Assembly (NCBI GenBank): GCA_029777735.1
Contig: JAKORR010000545.1
Span: forward strand, 1 to 13,995
DNA: 13,995 nucleotides
Source: Armatimonadota bacterium
GTDB lineage: Bacteria > Armatimonadota > Zipacnadia > Zipacnadales > FEN-943
Direction: 5' to 3'
The position numbers and the translations under genes are program-made. Positions 5,340-13,171 of this stretch are shown here, piece by piece. Numbering within the stretch: position 1 is the stretch's first letter; each line of letters opens with the position of its first letter. Below the pieces are notes generated by a model. The model saw only the letters and a program-made list of their open reading frames with translations, had not been told where the DNA came from and did not search any database.

Positions 5340-6374
5340 TTGCGAGGTTATCTCCGAGGGGCTAGCGTGTGCCTGTTGACGGCGACGCTAGTCGTAATGT
5401 TGGCCGGGTGCGGACAGCAGCCTGTGGCTATAGTCAACGGGCAGAAAATAACACGCACGGAGTTCATCAATCGCCTCAAACAGGCGGCGGGTAAGCCGGT
5501 TCTTGCCGACTTGCTGTTCCGGCGCCTCGTAGAGGACGAGTTCACGCGCTCAGGTCTAAAGCTCACGGATCAGGAAGTGATGGAGAGAGTGGCGGAGTTG
5601 AAGAGTGAGTTCCCCAACGAAGAGGCCTTTCAGCAGTGGCTCAGCTCCGTGGGGATGACCGAGCAGGACTTGGTGGCAGAAATGCGCCATCAGATCAAGG
5701 AAGAGAAGTTACGCACGCGCGACGTGAAATACACGGAGGCGGATCTGCGTAAGTTCTTCAACGAGAACAAAGCGCGGTATGACAAGCCGCTACGCGTGAC
5801 TATCAGCCAGATCGTCGTGAGCACGAAGCAAGAGGCGGATAAAGTCTACGCGGAGCTACAAAAGCCGGGAGCCAACTTTGGGGCGCTGGCGCGGCAGTAT
5901 TCGATCGATGCCATGTTCAGGGGCCAGGGCGGACGCTTACCCGAGTTGCCACAGGACCGGCTTATGCCGCCAGACCTGCAGCCCCTGGTAGCCAAGATGA
6001 AGGTGGGGGACGTATCAAAACCTGTCAAGATCGATGAGAACTGGTACATCGTGAAGCTTGAGAACCGCAAGGCGCCCGAGAAGGCAAGTTTCGAAAAGGT
6101 GCGCGCGAAGGTCGAGCGAGACTACACCCTTGTATCCGCGAAACCTAAGGAAGCGCTATACCGCGACCTGGCTGCGAAGGCGACGGTACAGGTGCTCGAC
6201 CCTGACCTGGCCCAGGTCCAGGAGATGTTCATGCCCAAGGATGAGTTGCCGCAGTTTGGAGGCACGAAACAGCCTGCAGGAGAGCAACAGGGCGCACCGT
6301 CTGGCGCCGCACCCAAGCAGGACGCCCCACAGGCACGGCCGGCACCAGCCGAGGGAGCCAGTGGGCAACAGTAG
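5340..6374 (+). CDS. Parvulin-type foldase lipoprotein (PrsA/SurA-like)
   Basis: 344 residues from TTG 5340. The N-terminus is a lipoprotein signal peptide: two arginines, a hydrophobic stretch (VCLLTATLVVM) and lipobox LAGC with Cys24 as lipidation site, so the mature protein sits on the outer face of the cytoplasmic membrane. Residues about 25-130 form the helical SurA-N/PrsA chaperone part, starting with VAIVNGQKITRTEF. Residues about 150-245 are the rotamase domain, with FGALARQYSIDAMFRGQGGR and KVGDVSKPVKIDENWYIVKL. Both usual parvulin histidines are replaced: HILV reads QIVV (Gln157) and the closing GYHII reads NWYIV, so it may act mainly as a chaperone. The last 30 residues are a disordered Pro/Ala/Gln tail. 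The family folds secreted proteins. A promoter lies upstream, and mazG starts 9 bases after its stop. Confidence 0.85.
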   Translation: MRGYLRGASVCLLTATLVVMLAGCGQQPVAIVNGQKITRTEFINRLKQAAGKPVLADLLFRRLVEDEFTRSGLKLTDQEVMERVAELKSEFPNEEAFQQWLSSVGMTEQDLVAEMRHQIKEEKLRTRDVKYTEADLRKFFNENKARYDKPLRVTISQIVVSTKQEADKVYAELQKPGANFGALARQYSIDAMFRGQGGRLPELPQDRLMPPDLQPLVAKMKVGDVSKPVKIDENWYIVKLENRKAPEKASFEKVRAKVERDYTLVSAKPKEALYRDLAAKATVQVLDPDLAQVQEMFMPKDELPQFGGTKQPAGEQQGAPSGAAPKQDAPQARPAPAEGASGQQ

Positions 6375-6383
6375 GGCTTTCGG

Positions 6384-7172
6384 ATGCGCGAGTTTGACGA
6401 GCTTGTCGATATAATGCGGCGTCTGCGCAGCCCCGGCGGTTGCCCGTGGGACCGGGAGCAGCATCACAACAGCTTGAAGCGGTACCTGCTCGAGGAGGTC
6501 TATGAAGTTGTCGAGGCCCTCGATGAAGGGGATCTGGACAAGCTGTGTGGCGAGCTCGGTGACGTGATGTTGCAAGTGGTGTTCCACGCGCAGTTGGCAC
6601 AGGAAGAGGGGCTTTTTGATATCGCAACGGTGCTTGGACGTGTAAACGAGAAGCTACGCCGCAGGCACCCCCACGTCTTTGGAGATGTGAGGGTGCACAA
6701 CGCCGAGGAAGTGCTCGACAACTGGGAACAGATAAAACGCAGCGAAGGTGAACACGAAGACCGCACGTCCATCCTCGACGGTGTGCCAAAGGCGCTGCCG
6801 GCACTCATGCGTGCAGAGAAGCTTCAGCGACGGGCTGCCAAGGTCGGCTTCGACTGGCCCGAGATGAGTGGTGCTTGGAATAAGTTCGAAGAGGAGTTGG
6901 GCGAACTCGAACAAGCCGAGGCGGAGGGCGACCCCGATCGAGTGATGGGCGAACTGGGCGACGTGCTGTTTGCTCTAGTGAATGTGGCTCGGTTTTTGCG
7001 CGTGGATCCCGAAGAGGCACTGCGCAGAGCCATCAGCCGTTTTGAGCAGCGGTTCCGGTCGATAGAGTCAGAAGCGGAACGCAGTGGCCGCAGCCTCAGC
7101 AAGATGACCCTGGACGAGATGGACGCACTCTGGGAGGCCGCTAAGCAGAACAGTGCCCAGGGGAAGACGTGA
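6384..7172 (+). CDS. mazG: MazG nucleoside triphosphate pyrophosphohydrolase
   Basis: 262 residues, the usual length of two-domain MazG. It hydrolyses NTPs and dNTPs to monophosphate and pyrophosphate, cleaning the nucleotide pool in the cytoplasm. The first domain opens with the signature LRSPGGCPWDREQ (14-26), then the metal-binding helices LLEEVYEVVEAL (35-46) and CGELGDVMLQVVFHAQ (55-70). RRRHPHVFG follows at 92-100. The second domain repeats the pattern: FEEELGELEQA (168-178) and MGELGDVLFALVNVARF (188-204). Metal-binding acidic residues are present in both. ATG 6384 follows the foldase stop by 9 bases with only a weak Shine-Dalgarno, suggesting translational coupling. rqcP follows, the same order as yabN-yabO in Bacillus subtilis. 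Confidence 0.95.
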   Translation: MREFDELVDIMRRLRSPGGCPWDREQHHNSLKRYLLEEVYEVVEALDEGDLDKLCGELGDVMLQVVFHAQLAQEEGLFDIATVLGRVNEKLRRRHPHVFGDVRVHNAEEVLDNWEQIKRSEGEHEDRTSILDGVPKALPALMRAEKLQRRAAKVGFDWPEMSGAWNKFEEELGELEQAEAEGDPDRVMGELGDVLFALVNVARFLRVDPEEALRRAISRFEQRFRSIESEAERSGRSLSKMTLDEMDALWEAAKQNSAQGKT

Positions 7173-7214
7173 CAGGCATGCTCGCGAGAACGAACGACCG
7201 GTCCCTTCGAGCCC

Positions 7215-7223
7215 GGAGGAGGG
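7215..7223 (+). promoter_or_regulatory. Strong ribosome binding site supporting TTG 7231 as start of rqcP
   Basis: GGAGGAGGG stands 7 bases before TTG 7231. The alternative in-frame GTG 7153, overlapping mazG by 20 bases, has only GGGAGG about 15 bases away. Confidence 0.6.
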
Positions 7224-7230
7224 TGTACGT

Positions 7231-7515
7231 TTGGACCGGTTTCTCAAGAATGTGGGGATTGTTGCGCGGAGGAAGTTAGCGCAGGAGGCCTGTCGCCGCG
7301 GTCTGATAGAGCTTGACGGTCGGCCAGCCAAGTCGGCAAGCAGTGTACATGTGGGCCAGGATCTGACCGTTCGACTGGGGATGCGCCTGCGGCGTTATCG
7401 CATACTAAGTGTCCCGGTTTGTCCGGTTGCCAGGGCTGAACGCTCCGAGTGTGTCGAGCTGATGCACGAGGAGCCGATTAGCCTTGACGACTTCGAGGAT
7501 GAAGGCCCCGAATGA
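7231..7515 (+). CDS. rqcP: S4-domain RNA-binding protein, RqcP (YabO/Hsp15) family
   Basis: 94 residues from TTG 7231; RqcP of Bacillus subtilis is of similar size. The S4 RNA-binding fold is plain: MDRFLKNVGIVARRKLAQEA, then RRGLIELDGRPAK (22-34), VGQDLTVRLG (41-50), and a short C-terminal extension ending in acidic residues. RqcP binds the large ribosomal subunit and the P-site tRNA and works with RqcH to add alanine tails to nascent chains on stalled ribosomes; the more distant Hsp15 recycles 50S subunits. The match to the RqcP tail (LTVRxG, then a basic strand, then E-rich end) and the mazG neighbour favour RqcP. Translation from GTG 7153 would add 26 mostly charged residues before the S4 fold. 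Whether RqcH exists in this genome is not visible. Confidence 0.8.
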   Translation: MDRFLKNVGIVARRKLAQEACRRGLIELDGRPAKSASSVHVGQDLTVRLGMRLRRYRILSVPVCPVARAERSECVELMHEEPISLDDFEDEGPE

Positions 7516-7526
7516 GGGTACTAGCG

Positions 7527-7543
7527 GCGCTGTTAGGCAGCGC
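7527..7543 (+). promoter_or_regulatory. Hairpin after rqcP
   Basis: GCGCTG and CAGCGC form a perfect 6-bp stem with loop TTAGG, 11 bases after the rqcP stop. There is no U-tract, so it is a weak terminator candidate or a message-stabilising 3' end. I see no convincing promoter between it and ppdK at 7614. Confidence 0.4.
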
Positions 7544-7613
7544 GGAATCAGGATAGATCGAACCACGCTTCTTCGCGGGTCGATACACACTATTCCTTTA
7601 GGAGGACGTCGAA

Positions 7614-10385
7614 ATGGCTTTGAAGAGGGTTTACAGGTTCTGGGAGCAGGCAGACCCCCTCAAGAAAAAGCTTGCTGCACAGAACCGAGACTTGAAGGAC
7701 CTTTTGGGCGGCAAGGGCTCTGGTCTCATGCTCATGACAAATGCGGGCATCCCCGTGCCGCCAGGCTTCACAATCACGACCGACACGTGCAATGAGTACT
7801 ACGCTGCCGGCAAGCAGTTCCCAGAGGGGCTGGAAGAAGAGATCAAGGAGGCCGTTGCCGACCTCGAGTCCAGAGTGGGAAAGACCTTCGGCGACCCCGA
7901 CAACCCGCTGCTTGTTTCAGTCCGCTCCGGCTCGAAGTTCTCAATGCCCGGGATGATGGACACCGTCCTGAACCTGGGCATGAACGACGAGGTGGCCAAG
8001 GGCATGATTCGCTTGACCGGCAACCCCCGCTTCGTGTGGGACGCCTATCGCCGCTTCGTCATGATGTTCGGCGACGTTGTCATGGGCGTCGACCGGTCCA
8101 AGTTCGAGGCCTGTCTGGCACAGGTCAAGGAGGAGGAGGGCGTCACCGCCGACCTCGACGTCTCTGCTGAGGGCATGAAGCGCGTCGTGGAGCTCGAGAA
8201 GGAGGTCTACGAGCGAGAGCTTGGCGAGGCTTTCCCGGCTGCGGCCCAAGAGCAGCTCATGGCTTCTGTCCGCGCGGTCTTCGATTCCTGGAACAATCCC
8301 AGGGCAATTACATACCGCAACATCAACAAGATCCCCCACAATCTGGGCACCGCGGTGAACGTCCAGATGATGGTCTTTGGCAACATGGGCAACGACTCGG
8401 GCACGGGTGTAGCCTTTACCCGCTCGCCAAGCAATGGTGAGAAGAAGCTGTTCGGCGAGTTCTTGCCCAACGCTCAGGGTGAGGACGTTGTGGCCGGCAT
8501 TCGTACGCCGTACTCCATCGACGAGATGTCCACCTTCGACGGCGGCGCACAGGATGAAGCCGAGAAGGCGGCTATGCGCGAGGTATGGTCGCGCGTGGCC
8601 GAGGAGTTCAAGGTCGTCGCTGAGCGCCTCGAGCGCTACTTCGAAGACGTACAGGACATCGAGTTCACGGTTGAGCGCGGCAAGTTGTGGATCCTGCAGA
8701 CGCGCAACGGCAAGCGGACCGGCGTGGCGGCCGTGAGGATTGCCGTGGACATGGTGGATGAGGGCATTGTGACACCCGATCGGGCCCTGTTGCAGGTCGA
8801 GGCCGAGACTCTCCCCCACCTTCTGGTACCGCAGTTTGACCCGGCGGCTGTGGAGGCGGCGCGCAACAACCCAGAGGTCCTTGTGGCTATCGGCACGGGT
8901 GCATCGCCTGGCGCAGCCGCAGGCCGTGTGGTCTTCAGCGCTGAGGACGCCATAGAGTGGACCAATCGCGGCGAGCGGGTGATCCTGGTACGCCACGAGA
9001 CCTCGCCGGACGACATCGGTGGCATGGAGAGGGCCCAGGGCTTCCTGACCGTCTTCGGCGGCGCCACGTCCCACGCCGCGGTCGTCGGCCGCCAGCTCGG
9101 CAAGCCGGCCGTGGTGGGCTGTGGAGCCCTCAGGCTCGATGAGGAGGCCAAGCAGTTCACCGTGGACAGCAAGGTCGTTAAAGAGGGCGACTATATTTCC
9201 ATCAGCGGGTCGACAGGTGAAGTCTTCCTCGGCGACTTGCCGACGGCTCCGTCTGAGATCGTGCGGGTATGGTACGGCCAAATGAAGCCGGAAGAGTCGA
9301 TGATGTACGGCTACTACTCGCGGTTCATGGAGTGGGTAGACGCACGGCGCAAACTCGGCGTGCGCGCCAACGCCGACCGGCCCGATACGGCGAACGATGC
9401 GCTGATCCGGGGAGCCGAAGGTGTTGGCCTGTGCCGAACCGAGCACATGTTCTTCGGCGAGGACCGCATCCGGACGTTCCAGTGCATGATCGTGGCTGAA
9501 AGCGCGGAGGAGCGCGCAAAGTGGGCTGAAGAGCTTCTGCCCCACCAACGTAACGACTTCGAGGGCATCCTGCGGGTAATGGATGGGCTTCCCGTTATCA
9601 TCCGCCTGCTCGACCCGCCGTTGCACGAGTTCCTCCCACGCGAGGACGCAGACGTGGCCGAAGTGGCTAGGATGACGGGCAGGACGCCAGATGACATCCG
9701 CGCGTTGTCTCGCCAGTTGCACGAGATGAACCCAATGCTGGGGCACCGCGGCTGCCGCCTGGGTGTCACCTTCCCGGAGATCTACAGGATGCAGGCGAAG
9801 GCCATCTTCCAAGCCGCGTGCGCCCTGAAGAAGGCCGGCAAAAACCCGAAGCCCGAGGTCATGATCCCGCTGGTTGGTATTCCCGAGGAGCTGGAGTACA
9901 CGAAGCGCGACGTTATCGAGGTGGCCGAGGAAGTCATCAAGGAGACCGGCGTGGAGGTTGAGTACATGGTCGGCACAATGATCGAGGTGCCTCGCGCCTG
10001 TGTTGTGGCCGGCGACATCGCCCGCAGCGCTGAGTTCTTCAGCTTCGGCACCAACGACCTGACACAGACTGTCTTCGCCTTCAGCCGCGACGATGCGGAG
10101 GGCAAGTTTCTGCCCACCTACATCAGCAAGGGCGTACTGCAGGTCGATCCCTTCATCGTTCTCGACAGGCGCGGTGTTGGGAGGCTGATGGAGATCGCGA
10201 TTAAGGAGGGCCGCGAAGCCAACCCCAACTTGGAGGTCGGTATCTGCGGCCAGCACGGCGGCGATCCGCAGTCGATCGAGTTCTGCCATCTGGTGGGTCT
10301 CGACTACGTTAGCTGCGATCCGCCTCTGGTGCCGGTGGCCCGCCTGGCGGCTGCTCAGGCTCAGATCAACCACCCTCGCGACTAG
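7614..10385 (+). CDS. ppdK: Pyruvate, phosphate dikinase
   Basis: 923 residues, somewhat longer than the roughly 870-900 typical of bacterial forms. It interconverts pyruvate + ATP + phosphate with phosphoenolpyruvate + AMP + pyrophosphate in the cytoplasm, serving glycolysis or gluconeogenesis. Domains in order: nucleotide-binding domain (about 1-380) starting KDLLGGKGSGL with VSVRSGSKFSMPGMMDTVLN (101-120); phosphohistidine swivel domain with GGATSHAAVV and catalytic His487; and the C-terminal TIM barrel with GVGLCRTEHMFF (603-614), LLDPPLHEFLP (665-675), NPMLGHRGCRL (706-716), SFGTNDLTQT (810-819) and the general acid-base Cys878 in GICGQHGGDP. Two motif changes are seen: GGM to GGA before TSH, and GEH to GQH after the cysteine. 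AGGAGG at spacing 8 fixes ATG 7614. Codon use is strongly GC-biased, consistent with high expression. Enolase follows. Confidence 0.97.
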   Translation: MALKRVYRFWEQADPLKKKLAAQNRDLKDLLGGKGSGLMLMTNAGIPVPPGFTITTDTCNEYYAAGKQFPEGLEEEIKEAVADLESRVGKTFGDPDNPLLVSVRSGSKFSMPGMMDTVLNLGMNDEVAKGMIRLTGNPRFVWDAYRRFVMMFGDVVMGVDRSKFEACLAQVKEEEGVTADLDVSAEGMKRVVELEKEVYERELGEAFPAAAQEQLMASVRAVFDSWNNPRAITYRNINKIPHNLGTAVNVQMMVFGNMGNDSGTGVAFTRSPSNGEKKLFGEFLPNAQGEDVVAGIRTPYSIDEMSTFDGGAQDEAEKAAMREVWSRVAEEFKVVAERLERYFEDVQDIEFTVERGKLWILQTRNGKRTGVAAVRIAVDMVDEGIVTPDRALLQVEAETLPHLLVPQFDPAAVEAARNNPEVLVAIGTGASPGAAAGRVVFSAEDAIEWTNRGERVILVRHETSPDDIGGMERAQGFLTVFGGATSHAAVVGRQLGKPAVVGCGALRLDEEAKQFTVDSKVVKEGDYISISGSTGEVFLGDLPTAPSEIVRVWYGQMKPEESMMYGYYSRFMEWVDARRKLGVRANADRPDTANDALIRGAEGVGLCRTEHMFFGEDRIRTFQCMIVAESAEERAKWAEELLPHQRNDFEGILRVMDGLPVIIRLLDPPLHEFLPREDADVAEVARMTGRTPDDIRALSRQLHEMNPMLGHRGCRLGVTFPEIYRMQAKAIFQAACALKKAGKNPKPEVMIPLVGIPEELEYTKRDVIEVAEEVIKETGVEVEYMVGTMIEVPRACVVAGDIARSAEFFSFGTNDLTQTVFAFSRDDAEGKFLPTYISKGVLQVDPFIVLDRRGVGRLMEIAIKEGREANPNLEVGICGQHGGDPQSIEFCHLVGLDYVSCDPPLVPVARLAAAQAQINHPRD

Positions 10386-10392
10386 TGTGACC

Positions 10393-10425
10393 CAGGGGGC
10401 AGGGAGCCTGGGCTTCCTGCCCCTG
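10393..10425 (+). terminator. 14-bp hairpin between ppdK and eno, terminator-like without a U-tract
   Basis: CAGGGG-G-CAGGGAGC pairs with the segment ending CCTGCCCCTG: 14 base pairs including one G-U, one bulged G and loop CTGG. The stem begins 8 bases after the ppdK stop. The following bases (ATCTTACTG) are only weakly U-rich, so it may be a partial terminator, an RNA-stabilising 3' end, or both. Confidence 0.55.
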
Positions 10426-10531
10426 ATCTTACTGTAGGGCCGTCTGTCTCCGCGGCGACGGTTGTCCGGTAGAGAAGAGAAAACCTTATGGTGTGAGGCG
10501 CGGGCCCTTCGGCGCTTTGTGCTTATTTTTT

Positions 10532-10537
10532 GGGAGG
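10532..10537 (+). promoter_or_regulatory. Ribosome binding site deciding the enolase start
   Basis: GGGAGG ends 8 bases before GTG 10546. The frame is open back to 10462, but the extra 28 codons have no family counterpart. Confidence 0.8.
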
Positions 10538-10545
10538 TGCGAACT

Positions 10546-11841
10546 GTGAGCTGCATTGAGAAGATTCACGCCCGCGAGATTATCGATTCGCGAGGCAACC
10601 CCACAATCGAGGCCGACGTGCTGCTGGCTTCCGGCGACTGGGGCCGTGCTGCTGTTCCGTCCGGCGCCTCCACCGGAGAGCGCGAGGCGCTAGAACTGCG
10701 CGACGGCGACAAGGGCCGCTACGGTGGCAAGGGCGTCCTCACTGCGGTGGCCAATGTCAACGACGTCATCGCTCCTGCCCTGAGGGGCATGGACGCGACC
10801 GACCAGCGGGGCCTAGACCAAGCGATGCTGGATTTGGACGGCACACCAAACAAGGAGAAGCTGGGAGCAAACTCCATCCTAGCTGTCTCCCTGGCGGTAG
10901 CCAAGGCAGCCGCCTCCTACACGGAGCTACCGCTGTACCGGTACATCGGCGGCACTAATGCCTTCACACTGCCCGTGCCTATGTGCAATATCCTCAACGG
11001 TGGACAACATGCGGACAACAATGTGGACATCCAGGAATTCATGGTCATGCCTACGGGCGCCGCGAACTTCGCTGAGGGTATCCGCTGGGTAGCCGAGATC
11101 TTCCACGCGCTTCGCGGTGTTCTCAAGGCCGAGGGTCATTCCACAGGTGTAGGCGACGAGGGAGGCTTCGCCCCCAACCTAAGCAGCAACGAGGAGGCCC
11201 TGCAGGTGATCCTGCGCGCCATCGAAAAGGCGGGCTATACCCCCGGCGAACAAGTTGTTTTAGCGCTCGATTGTGCGGCTTCTAGCCTCTGGGACCGCGA
11301 TAAAAAGCGCTATATCTTCGCTGGCGAGGGCAAGGATATGACCTCTGCAGAGGTCATTGACTACATCGAAGACCTGGTAGCCCGCTACCCCATCATATCC
11401 GTCGAGGATGGCCTTGACGAGAACGATTGGGAAAATTGGCCTAGACTGTGTGAGCGCCTCGGCGGGCGTGTCCAGATCGTTGGCGACGACTTGACGGTGA
11501 CTAATACCAGTCTTCTGTCCCGGGCAATCGAGGTCGGGGCGATAAACGCTATTCTCATCAAGCTGAACCAGATCGGCAGCCTCTCGGAGACGCTCGACTG
11601 CATAGAGATGGCCAAACGCGCCCGCATGACGGCTGTAGTGTCGCACCGCAGCGGAGAGACGGAAGACAGCACCATAGCCGATCTGGTGGTCGGGACCAAC
11701 GCAGGACAGATCAAGACGGGCTCCCTCTCGCGCACGGACCGCATCTGCAAGTACAACCAGCTTTTGCGCATCGAAGAGGAGCTTGGCTCACAGGCTCGCT
11801 ACGCCGGGCTCTCGGCCTTCTACAATCTCAGCCGGTCCTAG
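10546..11841 (+). CDS. eno: Enolase (2-phosphoglycerate dehydratase)
   Basis: 431 residues from GTG 10546, the normal enolase length. It converts 2-phosphoglycerate to phosphoenolpyruvate in the cytoplasm, and in many bacteria joins the RNA degradosome. Key motifs are intact: IHAREIIDSRGNPT (7-20), the mobile loop SGASTGEREALELRDGD (39-55), NGGQHADNNVDIQEFMV (151-167), catalytic Glu205 in GVGDEGGFAPN, magnesium ligands Asp242 (ALDCAAS), Glu287 (SVEDGL) and Asp314 (VGDDL), catalytic Lys339 (LIKLNQIGS), and SHRSGETED (366-374) with KTGSLSRTDR. The segment usually reading CAASEF is CAASSL, which should not affect catalysis. It directly follows ppdK, whose substrate or product is phosphoenolpyruvate, so the two genes place both sides of this node together; the 160-base gap contains a hairpin. 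Confidence 0.98.
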   Translation: MSCIEKIHAREIIDSRGNPTIEADVLLASGDWGRAAVPSGASTGEREALELRDGDKGRYGGKGVLTAVANVNDVIAPALRGMDATDQRGLDQAMLDLDGTPNKEKLGANSILAVSLAVAKAAASYTELPLYRYIGGTNAFTLPVPMCNILNGGQHADNNVDIQEFMVMPTGAANFAEGIRWVAEIFHALRGVLKAEGHSTGVGDEGGFAPNLSSNEEALQVILRAIEKAGYTPGEQVVLALDCAASSLWDRDKKRYIFAGEGKDMTSAEVIDYIEDLVARYPIISVEDGLDENDWENWPRLCERLGGRVQIVGDDLTVTNTSLLSRAIEVGAINAILIKLNQIGSLSETLDCIEMAKRARMTAVVSHRSGETEDSTIADLVVGTNAGQIKTGSLSRTDRICKYNQLLRIEEELGSQARYAGLSAFYNLSRS

Positions 11842-12137
11842 CGGGAGGGAATGTTCGAGACAACCACCAGCGACACAAGTGCCAATATGGCACGAGCCGA
11901 TGAACGGCGTTTCGGACTTTGTGCGTAGGCCACTGAACCGTTGAGGTCAGCGCAAAGGTCGTAACCCTCTCACTCTGACTGGTCCAGAAAACGGGGGATG
12001 TCATATGCCCCTCCGTTCTCATGCTATTACAAGGCGCGCTGTTGAGCTTCCTGACTGAGTAGACCGCTCACGCCGCCCCGCGTCTGTGTCAATGGTTCTT
12101 CTCGAAAGCGTGCAAAGGACTGTCCCGTTGGACGGCT
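11842..12137. other. Intergenic stretch after eno with no recognised gene
   Basis: Of the 368 bases between eno and the gene at 12210, this part has no convincing coding region, tRNA or promoter. Small hairpins are visible: GTGCC/GGCAC (11879-11893), and a loop near 11990-12015 where ACGGGGG can pair with CCTCCGT. Neither has a U-tract. The remaining part (12138-12199) is the leader described separately. Confidence 0.4.
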
Positions 12138-12199
12138 GGCCTCCTCTCCGAAGGACCGCGTCATCCCTTGGCGAAGAGAGGCACGTACGCAAGGAGGCC
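12138..12199 (+). promoter_or_regulatory. Putative switch-like leader sequestering the Shine-Dalgarno of the gene at 12210
   Basis: GGCCTCCT (12138-12145) is perfectly complementary to AGGAGGCC (12192-12199), which contains the ribosome binding site. The same anti-Shine-Dalgarno strand can instead pair CCTCTC (12143-12148) with GAGAGG (12176-12181), freeing the site. Between the arms a further hairpin, CCgAAGG/CCTTGG (12148-12171), fits inside the closed form and overlaps the alternative pairing by one base. Mutually exclusive pairings of this kind are typical of riboswitch or thermosensor leaders. No known riboswitch class is recognised. Confidence 0.45.
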
Positions 12200-12209
12200 T
12201 GTACAAGCA

Positions 12210-13085
12210 ATGTTCTGCGCTGTGCGAGATGTCATCGTCTTTCACGCGGGTCACGAGGTTCTCGTAGAAGGTATGGACGACTGTGGGGTAGACACTGTGG
12301 AGCTGCAGTACGGCATAGAGCGGTGGGTGGTCAGCCCTGACAAGCCGCGTGACGAGACTACAAATCTGTCCGCGGCGACACCCGACGACTGGGCCGCGGT
12401 GCGCGAGCGCTACGAAAGGGCCGGGGTCAAGATAGGTGGGCTGCTGCTGGCGACCGACTTCAACGCCGAGAACCGCGACGCTCAAGTGGAATGGGTGGTC
12501 GACGCTGTGGGTCTGGCAGAGGCCCTAGGGGCCGGGGCGGTACGTATCGATGCCATCACTACGGGGCAGGCCGAGTTGCCCTGGGTGAAGCGGGTGCGCC
12601 TGTATGCTGAGGCCGTGTTGCGCATCTTGGACGCCACGCCCGACAGTTCCGTTCCCCTGGGCATCGAGAACCACGGACTCCAGGGCAATGACCCGACGTG
12701 GATCGGCGGGGTGCTGGCGCGCGTCGATAGTCCGCGGCTTGGCCTGACCCTAGACACGGGCAACTTCTACTGGGCGGGGCATCCGCTCGACCGCGTCTAC
12801 CAGATCATCGAGACCCTCGCACCCCACGTAGTACATACCCATTCGAAGAACATCTCGTATCCGGGCTATCTGCGCAATCAGCAGCGCGCACTGGGCTATG
12901 AGTATGGCAAGCACGTTTGTGCCATACCGGACGGCGACGTGGACCATGGGCGGCTGGCAAGGGTTCTCAGCGCCGCCGGCTATCAGGGCGGCTTCTACGT
13001 CGAGGACGAAGGGTTGGGCAAGGTCGAGGATCGCAAGGCGCAGTTGAGGCTTGACTGCGAGTACCTGAAGTCCGTCACCCAGTAA
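12210..13085 (+). CDS. Sugar phosphate isomerase/epimerase-like TIM barrel protein (AP endonuclease 2 superfamily)
   Basis: 291 residues from ATG 12210, which has AAGGAGG at spacing 12; the frame is open to TTG 12168, but that lacks a ribosome binding site and would add 14 residues. The xylose isomerase-like barrel is recognised by its divalent-metal ligands at the strand ends: Glu153 in LGIENHG, Asp182 in LTLDTGNF, a histidine in VVHTHSKN (209 or 211), and Glu265 in FYVEDEG. Strand one has DTVELQYG. The family includes IolE-like dehydratases, keto-sugar epimerases and hydroxypyruvate isomerases; the substrate here is not decidable. No signal peptide, so cytoplasmic. It could act with the ThuA-like and dehydrogenase proteins of the minus-strand cluster, since these families often co-occur in sugar catabolism, but it is 9 kb away. 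Confidence 0.85.
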   Translation: MFCAVRDVIVFHAGHEVLVEGMDDCGVDTVELQYGIERWVVSPDKPRDETTNLSAATPDDWAAVRERYERAGVKIGGLLLATDFNAENRDAQVEWVVDAVGLAEALGAGAVRIDAITTGQAELPWVKRVRLYAEAVLRILDATPDSSVPLGIENHGLQGNDPTWIGGVLARVDSPRLGLTLDTGNFYWAGHPLDRVYQIIETLAPHVVHTHSKNISYPGYLRNQQRALGYEYGKHVCAIPDGDVDHGRLARVLSAAGYQGGFYVEDEGLGKVEDRKAQLRLDCEYLKSVTQ

Positions 13086-13171
13086 CCAGTAAGGAGCGCC
13101 CGAAGACCCGCCGGAGTGTCCCAGCTTGAGTGTGAACCCGGTTCTATCGCTCCGGGCCGGAGTCAATGCTA

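Noticed and set aside
7941..10556. An 871-codon open reading frame antisense to ppdK
   Set aside because: It lies opposite a highly conserved enzyme with strong GC-biased codon use, which removes stop codons from the complementary frame. The translation is rich in His, Leu, Arg and Asp with no recognisable domain, and there is no good Shine-Dalgarno.
13079..13092. Tandem CCAGTAA CCAGTAA at the stop codon of the sugar isomerase-like gene
   Set aside because: Only two 7-base copies, explicable by a small local duplication; no sign of an attachment site or larger repeat.
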